Shown here: piece after piece, positions 1 through 5,964 of the stretch
Layout: each line of letters opens with the position of its first letter
Numbering within the stretch: position 1 is the first letter of the stretch
DNA from: Desulfobacterales bacterium
Lineage (GTDB): Bacteria > Desulfobacterota > Desulfobacteria > Desulfobacterales > Desulfosalsimonadaceae
Reading direction: 5' to 3'
Assembly: GCA_018399455.1 (NCBI GenBank)
Contig: JAGYOT010000055.1
Location: 1 to 8,842 of the forward strand
DNA length: 8,842 nt
Program-made: the position numbers and the translations under genes
The notes under the pieces: model-generated
Told to the model about the DNA's origin: nothing
Database searches by the model: none
The model's input: the letters and a program-made list of their open reading frames with translations, nothing else

Positions 1-822
1 GACGTGATCGGGCGGATTGAACCGCCTGGATTAAAGAATGATGGAAAAAGCGGGGCCGGGCGTTTGTATCAAAATGCGGGTTATCAGCAAAGTCCAAAGA
101 GCGATTCGGCTGTCAAATCTTTGCCGGAAGCGATCCGGACAGACCTTCCCGATTTTTCCGGGTACACCAATGTGGCGGAAAAAAAAAGAGCATTCTTTGA
201 CTTTCTGCGGCCGATTGTCCGGAAGGAAAACCGGAAGGTGTTACAGGAACGGGCTTATGTGCTTTTAAAATGGCAGCGTGTTCGGGATGGAGCGGCATTG
301 TCTGCGGAGGAGATCCGGACCTTAACCGCGCTTGCCGATAAATACCGTGTGGATTCGGCATATGAGGAAGCCGTTGGCTTCTTCCGGGAAATGCTGATCC
401 ATATTGACAAGATCCCGGTATCTCTGGCATTAATTCAGGCGGCAAAGGAATCGGGGTGGGGGACTTCTTATTTTGCCCGGCAAGGCAAAAACCTGTTCGG
501 GCAATGGTGCTTTGAGAAGGGGTGCGGCATTGTTCCGCGAAAACGCCCTGCGGGGGCAAGTTATGAAGTCCGGGCTTTTGACGATGTGTCTGAGTCCGTT
601 TGCGCATATATCCGAAACCTGAACTCTCATCCGGCATACCGGGAGCTTCGGATACAGCGATACCGGATGCGGATTGCCGGAAAAGAGCCGGATCCGCATC
701 TGATGGCAAACGGACTTGAAAAGTATTCCGAAATCGGCATGCGATATGTAGAGACGGTTCGCCGGATGATCCGGGGCAATGAGAAGTTCATGGGACTCCA
801 TGAACCGACCGCGGGCTCTTAG
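1..822 (+). CDS. Bax-like peptidoglycan glucosaminidase, N-terminus cut by window edge
   Basis: This is a cell-wall hydrolase of the glucosaminidase (Bax/FlgJ-like, GH73-type) family, expected to cleave the glycan strand of peptidoglycan in the periplasm. Counting from the first in-frame GTG at base 4, the glucosaminidase domain spans about residues 135-260. The catalytic glutamate is E149 in IQAAKESGWGTS, followed by the family's NLFGQWC block (residues 163-169) and NLNSHPAYRELR (205-216). A cysteine pair, C169 and C174, sits right after the active-site region. The segment LPDFSGYTNVAEKKRAFF (48-65) matches the conserved N-terminal block of E. coli Bax (about 274 residues) in character. The reading frame is open to base 1 and no signal peptide is visible. 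In E. coli Bax the matching block lies about 65 residues in, so roughly 15-25 residues including the export signal probably lie left of the window. GTG at base 4 is therefore probably not the true start. Family call is firm; the physiological role is unknown. Confidence 0.88.
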   Translation, partial: DVIGRIEPPGLKNDGKSGAGRLYQNAGYQQSPKSDSAVKSLPEAIRTDLPDFSGYTNVAEKKRAFFDFLRPIVRKENRKVLQERAYVLLKWQRVRDGAALSAEEIRTLTALADKYRVDSAYEEAVGFFREMLIHIDKIPVSLALIQAAKESGWGTSYFARQGKNLFGQWCFEKGCGIVPRKRPAGASYEVRAFDDVSESVCAYIRNLNSHPAYRELRIQRYRMRIAGKEPDPHLMANGLEKYSEIGMRYVETVRRMIRGNEKFMGLHEPTAGS

Positions 823-875
823 GCTGTGGGGCTGACGCTGCCATTCATCGTATTCAGCGCAGGGGACGAAACGCG

Positions 876-1739
876 ATGTCAAAAACCATAAGATGGATGA
901 TCTGCTGCATAATTGCAGAAGCTTTAATGATTTGGTGCGTTTCCGCAAGCACCGCTGCCGAAGACAAAGCGGTTCGAATTGCCTATGCCCAATGGTCCTG
1001 TGCAACTGCCGCATCCAATGTGGTGAAGGCCGTATTGCAGGAAAAGATGGGCTATGATTGCCAGCTGGTGCCCATGGGGGCAGAATCCATGTGGCTTGCC
1101 ACAGCCAGCGGGGATGTAGACGGGTTTGTCTGTGCCTGGCTGCCCAGTCTTCATCAGTGCTTTTACGGGAAGGTTGAAGACAATGTGGTGGATCTGGGCC
1201 CCAATCTTGTCGGGACAAAGGTCGGGCTTGTGGTCCCTGACTATGTGCCTGTTGATTCCATCGCCCGGTTAGATGCGCATGCAGAACAATTCAAGGGGCA
1301 GATTATCGGGGTTGATCCCGGCGCTGGCATCATGCGCCTAACAGAAGAAGCCATTAACGCATACCAGATGGAGGGCATGGAGCTGATCTCCGGAAGCGGC
1401 GCTTTTATGACAAAGGTTCTGGGAGAAAAAATCAAAGCCCGGGAGTGGGTGGTGGTTACAGGCTGGACGCCTCACTGGAAATTCGCCCGTTGGGACCTTA
1501 AATACCTTGAGGATCCAAAAGGCGTCTACAATGGATCGGAAGCCATTCACACCATGGTCAGAAAAGGCCTTAAGGAGGAAATCCCCCGTCTGTACCAATT
1601 TCTTGACAACTTCTACTGGGAGCCGGAAGCTATTCACCAGGTGATGGACATGATACAAAGAAGCGGCCGGCCTTACCAGAGCGCTGTTCAATGGGTCCAT
1701 CAGCATCCGGATTCAGTTGAAGCCTGGCTGGCGGAGTAA
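876..1739 (+). CDS. OpuAC-type glycine betaine/proline-like ABC transporter substrate-binding protein
   Basis: This is a 287-residue periplasmic binding protein of the OpuAC/ProX family, which captures quaternary amines such as glycine betaine for an ABC importer. Residues 1-28 form a signal peptide: K3/R6, a hydrophobic stretch about 8-24, and a plausible cleavage near the TAA at 26-28. The mature domain opens with VRIAYAQW (33-40), then AESMWLATASGDVDGFVCAWLP (69-90, quoted in part) and the family hallmark VVTGWTPHWKFARWDLKYL (193-211). The aromatic residues W40, W88, W197 and W201 are candidates for the ligand cage. The start is supported by AGGGGA about nine bases upstream of the ATG. The gene follows the glucosaminidase after 53 bases. 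No ATPase or permease gene follows; downstream there is non-coding DNA and pseudogenes. It therefore either serves a transporter encoded elsewhere or is a stranded component. The exact ligand cannot be read from sequence. Confidence 0.9.
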   Translation: MSKTIRWMICCIIAEALMIWCVSASTAAEDKAVRIAYAQWSCATAASNVVKAVLQEKMGYDCQLVPMGAESMWLATASGDVDGFVCAWLPSLHQCFYGKVEDNVVDLGPNLVGTKVGLVVPDYVPVDSIARLDAHAEQFKGQIIGVDPGAGIMRLTEEAINAYQMEGMELISGSGAFMTKVLGEKIKAREWVVVTGWTPHWKFARWDLKYLEDPKGVYNGSEAIHTMVRKGLKEEIPRLYQFLDNFYWEPEAIHQVMDMIQRSGRPYQSAVQWVHQHPDSVEAWLAE

Positions 1740-2031
1740 TTCCGGCAGCGAGGGGCTTGCTTGCCGGGCAAGGACAACCTTGTCTCATGCTGTCTGTTTC
1801 ACATCCTGCCATCCATGTGACCGCAATCCTTTCCATCTATCTCTCCATTTGCTTTGCCAGCCGGCAGGTGTTCGACCGGTTTGGCAATATTCGAAAAAAT
1901 CTGCTTGGATAACGGGGGCAAACCCCGAAAATCCGTTCAGTACGACGGGTCGCCGAGCCCGGTGAAGCGTGGGGCTTGAGGCTGAGAAGGGTATTTTTTA
2001 CTTAAGCTTACTCAATTCTGTCCGACTTTAA
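1740..2031. other. Gene-free stretch between binding protein and sensor pseudogenes
   Basis: No supportable gene is seen in about 290 bases. A 41-codon open frame at 1787-1912 (+) has a hydrophobic middle (VTAILSIYLSICFA) but no ribosome binding site and no recognisable family. Short hairpins are possible, for example GGGG(1914-1917)/CCCC(1923-1926) and AGCCC/GGGCT around 1958-1978. The segment may contain eroded upstream parts of the sensor gene that follows, but no translated remnant could be recognised. Confidence 0.5.
1742..1767 (+). terminator. Weak hairpin after the binding-protein gene
   Basis: CCGGCA (1742-1747) can pair with TGCCGG (1762-1767), starting three bases after the stop codon. 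There is no T-run behind it, so it is at best a weak terminator or an mRNA-end hairpin. A competing palindrome, TTGCCGGGCAA, overlaps its right arm. Confidence 0.2.
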
Positions 2032-2052
2032 AAAACAGATGGTTATCATGTT

Positions 2053-2298
2053 TTGTTTATCATGTCCGGGGAATGCATGCTGATATGGATTTGCAAGGAC
2101 AGATATACGCCGGTGGAAGGCACGAACAAGGGTTCGCTTCGCAAGGATAAGTTCCTTGTTCCGGTCAATACGGACTTTGACTTATACAGTAAGGGCCGTG
2201 ACGGGAAGAGTGTCGCCCCCTTTACGGCAGGGGCGAGCCGGGACGATGTCGTACGGGCCAACAACGGAGGCTATTTCGGATTGGTGCAGTACTACTAA
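2053..2298 (+). pseudogene. C-terminal remnant of a small Cache/PDC-type sensor protein
   Basis: The frame 2053-2298 encodes 81 residues ending in TDFDLYSKGRDGKSVAPF and ASRDDVVRANNGGYFGL (about 40-77), followed by VQYY and a stop. From memory, this wording is the C-terminal end of small extracytoplasmic Cache/PDC-like sensor proteins, where the conserved D-L-Y-S-x-G-x-D-G and S-R-D-D-x-x-R-A-N-x-G blocks lie just before the natural stop. The stop here is thus probably genuine and it is the N-terminal half that is missing. The frame is closed by a TAA at 2029-2031. The only start in frame before the conserved part is a TTG at 2053 or internal ATGs, and there is no signal peptide or credible ribosome binding site. 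It reads as a truncated remnant lying directly upstream of the eroded HD-GYP sensor. A short expressed peptide cannot be excluded. Confidence 0.6.
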
Positions 2299-2300
2299 GG

Positions 2301-3401
2301 AAAGCCCCTCGGATATAACTTTGTGGGAAGGTATTGAAAACAGGTTTGTATCGATCATCTATTACCGGGGCCCCGGCCGAACGGCAACCATCCTGGACAC
2401 GGATGGTTCAAGACCCTTTCATATCGACTATGCCGCTATCTCCTATGAATCTGAGATGGTATCGATTTTTATTGAAAAAGCAACTCCCTGCGCCCGGATC
2501 TGCATTGCCATGCCAGTGGTTGCCGGACGGTTTAACCGTGGTCTGCTTGTCGGTGAAATCAAATCCGGTTTTTTATGGAAAATCGGCAAGGACAATATGA
2601 TCCCGGCTCAAACAGAGCTTCTGGTCATTGATCAGGACCGAAATGTCCTGGTTAGCTCTTTGGCCGATCCTGACGCTGTTCTCCAAAATTTTCCATCAAA
2701 CTTTGGCCGCTCCGGGAATTCAGAGAATCGCCTCGCATGACTTTCAAAGCTTGATCAATGTCGGCAGTCGTGATGAATTCGCTGAGGTAGCCGATGCCTT
2801 CCATACCATTTATGTGTATAGCTTCAAGGAGGGGGAGGCGGCCCGCAGTGAAAATGTTTTTTTCGATGCCGATGACGTTGTCCTGCGATTAAGCAATCAA
2901 AACTTCATGCATATCCGGCGCGGGGATAAGGTGCCGGGCTACCTCAGGCCCTTTGACGACACAGTGGAGCAATGGCTTGTGATACCGGTTTTTATTCAAA
3001 CCAGGCTTTTGGCCACATTGAACCTGGGATATCCGGCGGAGGTTGTCAGGTTTGATGAAGACCTTCGCCAGGCCGGCCAAATGGCGGCTCAAATGGCGGT
3101 TGCACTGGCAAATTCGGGCTTGGTTCGCGAACTTGACCAGTTGAATGAGGGCTCACTTACCGCCCTGGCGAGAACTGTAGATGCGAAATCGCCATGGACC
3201 GCCGGTCATTCAGAACGTGTAAGTGATATGTCCCATCAGTTGGCTCTGATATTGGAGCGTCCCTATCGTCCCGGCTGGAAGTATAACGAGGTTGTGAAGT
3301 TTATCAGGGAAAACTCGGGCTCTCACTTCGACCCCCAGGTGGTTAAGGCCTTTGAGTATCTGGCAGGAAACGGCGGCTTAACCCTCGGCTCAAAAGACTG
3401 A
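2301..3401 (+). pseudogene. Eroded double-Cache/HAMP/GAF/HD-GYP sensor (c-di-GMP phosphodiesterase-type), catalytic core lost
   Basis: This is the remains of a membrane sensor whose intact relatives degrade cyclic di-GMP through an HD-GYP domain. Part 1, frame of base 2156, about 2318-2704, is periplasmic double-Cache sequence (IAMPVVAGRF, GLLVGEIKSGFLWKIGKDN, LLVIDQDRNVLVSS). Part 2, in another frame from about 2712 to 3401, runs as the second half of a HAMP linker (IQRIASHDFQS, SRDEFAEVADAF), then the middle and end of a GAF domain (KVPGYLRPF, LVIPVFIQTRLLATLNLGYP), then the first HD-GYP helix (LTALARTVDAKSPWTAGHSERV). It then jumps at about base 3258 straight to the last HD-GYP block (RPYRPGW, SGSHFDPQVVKAF). 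The HD pair, the metal ligands and the GYP motif are all absent. The second transmembrane helix and the first half of HAMP are missing at the frame break, and the first part of GAF is probably missing near 2808. The 257-codon frame 2628-3401 could be annotated as an HD-domain protein, but it cannot be catalytic. Expression as a GAF-containing fragment is possible but unsupported. Confidence 0.82.
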
Positions 3402-3426
3402 AAATTTCCTGTGCTCATTGGGATCG

Positions 3427-3447
3427 CCGGATAGTCAGGGCATCCGG
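3427..3447 (-). terminator. Small hairpin just after the MFS gene
   Basis: CCGGAT (3427-3432) pairs with ATCCGG (3442-3447) across a nine-base loop, beginning four bases downstream of the MFS stop codon on the minus strand. There is no following T-run, so termination strength is doubtful. Confidence 0.25.
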
Positions 3448-3450
3448 GAA

Positions 3451-4620
3451 TTATGCCGCACCTGAGGGTTCGGTGCCGATCAGTCTGACCGCTACCACGG
3501 TGGAGACGAATAATACCACGGCTACGATATAGAACGCCCAGGCAAGGCCGATGAAATCCACCATGCTTCCAACGCCCATGGCGCCCACAAAAAGACCGCC
3601 GCTCATGGCCATGTTGAACACGCCCATCATCGATCCCTGTCCGTAATGCCGGCCCTCCTCGGTGGCGAGCGCCCCCAGGGCAGGCCAGACCACGGCCTCT
3701 CCCAGACCGATCAGGGCGAACAAGAGCATTAGCTGCATCAGGTCCCCGGCAAAGGGAACAGCGAAAACACCGATGCTGATAATGGTGGAGCCGATAAAGA
3801 TGATCCGGCCTTTATACCAGTAGTCGGCCCATCGGCCGAACGGGGTTTGAAGGACGGCGTTGACCAATGTCCGGCTAGCCACCACCAGACCGATTTCAAT
3901 GCCTGTGGAGTTCATGAATGCCTTCATGAGAAGCGGCAGAAAAGCAATTGAGGGGATCATGATAATCATGGTGGCCATCCTGGAAAGCAGCATCCCCATG
4001 ACTCTTTTGCTCCGAAGCATTCTCCTGAAGACACTAAGCATGGGACCGTAGTCAGGCATCAGATCCGATTTTGCCTGTTCCGGCAAAAGGGCGGCGACCA
4101 TGAGAAGCGACACCATGCTTAGGGCGGACATGGCATAAAATGCAGAATCCTGTCCCCAGATATCGAGAAAAAAGCCCCCCAGAATGGGACCGCCGCCGAT
4201 CCCGGAAAAAAGCGCGATATTTAACATGCCCATGTATTTTCCCTCTTCGCCCTGCGGCGACATATCTCCGATATAGGCCATGGCCATAGGAATAATCATG
4301 GCCGAACCGATGCCGTGCATAATTCTTATGCAGACCAGATGCTCCACTGCGTATGCCAGGGTGTAGGCGTATCCGGCAAGCGAGTATATAAAAAGGCCGG
4401 AGACCAGAAAGCGCTTTCTCCCATGCTTGTCCGCAAGGCCCCCCACAAAAGGCTGAAGCAGCCCCCGGCTTAAAGAAAATCCGGCGATGATCAGCCCCAG
4501 GGTAAACCCGGTGGCCCCTAAATCCGTGGCGTATATGGGCATCACGGGCGCAATGATGCCGATGCCCACCAAAGCGATAAAGAGCGCGGAGAGAAGGGTA
4601 AATAGAATTGATTTATTCAT
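3451..4620 (-). CDS. MFS transporter, DHA1-like drug/solute:H+ antiporter type
   Basis: This 389-residue inner-membrane protein belongs to the major facilitator superfamily and most resembles proton-coupled exporters with twelve helices. Family signatures are in place: motif A, GGLADKHGRKR (60-70), in the loop between helices 2 and 3; the motif B arginine, RIMHGIG (99-105), in helix 4; and the antiporter motif C, SGIGGGPILGGF (139-150), in helix 5. A second, weaker A-like loop, GRWADYWYKGR (258-268), lies between helices 8 and 9, as expected from the duplicated fold. Motif C favours export over import, but the substrate cannot be inferred. The ATG at 4620 has no Shine-Dalgarno sequence, while a good promoter lies directly in front of it, so the message may be leaderless. 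It is divergent from the flavin oxidoreductase gene and convergent with the sensor pseudogene, so it is probably transcribed alone. Confidence 0.9.
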   Translation of the reverse strand: MNKSILFTLLSALFIALVGIGIIAPVMPIYATDLGATGFTLGLIIAGFSLSRGLLQPFVGGLADKHGRKRFLVSGLFIYSLAGYAYTLAYAVEHLVCIRIMHGIGSAMIIPMAMAYIGDMSPQGEEGKYMGMLNIALFSGIGGGPILGGFFLDIWGQDSAFYAMSALSMVSLLMVAALLPEQAKSDLMPDYGPMLSVFRRMLRSKRVMGMLLSRMATMIIMIPSIAFLPLLMKAFMNSTGIEIGLVVASRTLVNAVLQTPFGRWADYWYKGRIIFIGSTIISIGVFAVPFAGDLMQLMLLFALIGLGEAVVWPALGALATEEGRHYGQGSMMGVFNMAMSGGLFVGAMGVGSMVDFIGLAWAFYIVAVVLFVSTVVAVRLIGTEPSGAA

Positions 4621-4631
4621 AAATTTGGGAG

Positions 4632-4660
4632 ATTATAGAATATTTGCATGAATCCGGCAA
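4632..4660 (-). promoter_or_regulatory. Predicted sigma-70 promoter of the MFS gene, very close to its ATG
   Basis: On the minus strand, TTGCCG (4660-4655) is followed by a 17-base spacer and a perfect TATAAT (4637-4632). Transcription would start around 4625, only about five bases before the ATG at 4620. The -35 box lies within an inverted repeat CCGGCA-A-TGCCGG (4654-4666), which could be an operator or chance. Confidence 0.55.
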
Positions 4661-4777
4661 TGCCGGCAACCGGAATTTGGCTCTATTTTACACGGCTTCG
4701 CCTGACGATCAAGCAACAATTGTATGGAGATGCCGGTTTTGTCAGGCCATTGGGGCTATGCATGTTTGACAAGTGCT

Positions 4778-4806
4778 TTGACACCTGTTCCCCGCCCGGT
4801 TATCCT
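4778..4806 (+). promoter_or_regulatory. Predicted sigma-70 promoter of the flavin oxidoreductase gene
   Basis: A perfect TTGACA (4778-4783), a 17-base spacer and TATCCT (4801-4806, four of six matches) would start transcription near 4813, about 28 bases before the ATG. A second TTTGACA lies 12 bases upstream (4765-4771), forming a direct repeat with the -35 region. A strong Shine-Dalgarno AAGGAGG (4828-4834) follows, six bases from the ATG at 4841. Confidence 0.5.
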
Positions 4807-4840
4807 TTAAAAAAATAATAATGTAAAAAGGAGGCTCGAC

Positions 4841-5956
4841 ATGTATCCCCATCTTTTTTCGCCCATTCGGCTTGGAGGATGTGAATTGGAAAACCGTATC
4901 GTCATGGCACCCCTTTACCTGGGATATGCCGGGAAGGGGGGCACGGTCACGCCGCTTCTGCTGGAGCACTACCGTTTGATGGCGCAGAGCGGGGCGGCCA
5001 TGATAATCGTGGAGAATGCTGTAGTGGACTTTCCCACCGGCAGGGGGTCTCAAAGAACCATCCGAATTGATACGGACGACAGCCTTGAGGGATTGACCGA
5101 ACTGGCGCAAACCATCAAGCGGGAAGGGGCGCTTGCCTGTATTCAGATCAACCACGCCGGCCGGTTTGCCGGAGTGGGGGAACCTGTGGCTCCGTCTGCG
5201 GTAAAAACCTTTGGCCGTCTGCCCAGGGCGCTTGAACCCGGGGAGCTGAATGTTATTCGGGATAAATTCGCTGCTGCCGCACAGCGCTCCAGGAAGGCGG
5301 GTTTTGATATGGTGGAGCTTCACGGCGGCACGGGCTACCTGCTGGCCCAGTTTGTTTCACCCCGTACCAACAAACGCGAAGACGGCTATGGGGGAAGCCT
5401 GGAAAACCGGATGAGATTTCTTTTGGAAGTCGTTGCTGCGGTGAGGGACGCCGTCGGGGATTTTCCGGTGGGCTATCGTTTTCTGGCAGACGAGTTTCTC
5501 CCTGACGGGCTTCGGCTTAATGAATCACAGCCGGTTGCCCGTGCCCTATCAGATGCCGGGGTGGCCTATCTTTCTGTCATGGGAGGTACCTACGAATCAT
5601 TTACGCTGCCGGAGATTATCGAGAGGTCCAAAAATGAGGGCTATATGGCGGATCTTGCAGAAGCGGTACGAAAGCATGTGCAGGTACCGGTTATTGCTGC
5701 CGGCCGCATCTCTTCGCCAAAGACTGCGGAAGGGATTATCGGGGCCGCCCGGGCCGACCTGATCGGACTTGCCCGGGTCCTTTGGGCAGATCCGCAATGG
5801 CCGAAGAAGGTCCGCGAGGGCCGCGAGGAGGAGATCATCCACTGCGACCCGGCCTGCGAAGACATCTGTATGCAGCTTGTGATGAAGGGAAAGCCTGCCT
5901 ACTGTACTCAGTGGCCGCCGGAGAAGACCCGCAGGTTTAAGGATATGTTTGAGTAA
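4841..5956 (+). CDS. NADH:flavin oxidoreductase, old-yellow-enzyme family, single barrel with Cys cluster motif
   Basis: This 371-residue FMN-dependent TIM-barrel enzyme is related to old yellow enzyme and to the barrel half of 2,4-dienoyl-CoA reductase; such enzymes reduce activated C=C bonds. The barrel opens with LFSPIRLGGCELENRIVMAP (5-24). It contains INHAGR (103-108), the hallmark HGGTGYLLAQFVSPRTNKR (161-179, tyrosine Y166) and DGYGGSLENRMRF (181-193), and the FMN-phosphate region AAGRISSP (286-293) with GLARVLWADPQWP (309-321). C335, C339, C343 and C355 lie where dienoyl-CoA reductases bind a 4Fe-4S cluster, spaced C-x3-C-x3-C-x11-C rather than the usual C-x2-C-x3-C-x11-C. The FAD/NAD(P)H domain of the roughly 670-residue reductases is absent, so electrons must come from NAD(P)H directly or from a partner protein. 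Position 164 is Thr where relatives have His or Asn. The start is fixed by a strong Shine-Dalgarno. Its end lies eight bases from the convergent BKACE gene. The substrate is unknown. Confidence 0.9.
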   Translation: MYPHLFSPIRLGGCELENRIVMAPLYLGYAGKGGTVTPLLLEHYRLMAQSGAAMIIVENAVVDFPTGRGSQRTIRIDTDDSLEGLTELAQTIKREGALACIQINHAGRFAGVGEPVAPSAVKTFGRLPRALEPGELNVIRDKFAAAAQRSRKAGFDMVELHGGTGYLLAQFVSPRTNKREDGYGGSLENRMRFLLEVVAAVRDAVGDFPVGYRFLADEFLPDGLRLNESQPVARALSDAGVAYLSVMGGTYESFTLPEIIERSKNEGYMADLAEAVRKHVQVPVIAAGRISSPKTAEGIIGAARADLIGLARVLWADPQWPKKVREGREEEIIHCDPACEDICMQLVMKGKPAYCTQWPPEKTRRFKDMFE

Positions 5957-5964
5957 CTGGAAAA

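Noticed and set aside
430..1218. 262-codon minus-strand open frame across the glucosaminidase and binding-protein genes
   Set aside because: It runs antisense to two well-supported genes and is rich in Arg, Pro, His and Cys, as expected of a GC-driven shadow frame.
1787..1912. 41-codon plus-strand open frame with a hydrophobic segment
   Set aside because: There is no ribosome binding site and no recognisable family, and it is short enough to occur by chance.
1717..1965. 82-codon plus-strand open frame overlapping the end of the binding-protein gene
   Set aside because: It starts inside a well-supported gene in another frame, and its composition (many Cys, Pro, Arg) is typical of a shadow frame.
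1912..1985. Possible cyclic di-GMP (GEMM-I) riboswitch upstream of the sensor remnants, suggested by GGGGCAAACC at 1915-1924
   Set aside because: The other conserved segments (GACGCAAAGCC and the tetraloop-receptor region) are not found, and the following bases do not fold into the expected two-arm shape. A covariance-model search with the GEMM-I model would settle it; a clear hit would overturn this.
1742..4666. Recurrent CCGGCA/TGCCGG inverted repeats (1742-1767, 4654-4666) as a dispersed repeat family
   Set aside because: Only two occurrences were noted, with different spacing and contexts; short GC palindromes like this are expected by chance in DNA of this composition.
4742..5323. 193-codon minus-strand open frame over the start of the flavin oxidoreductase
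   Set aside because: It is antisense to a gene with strong family motifs, promoter and ribosome binding site; no domain is recognisable.
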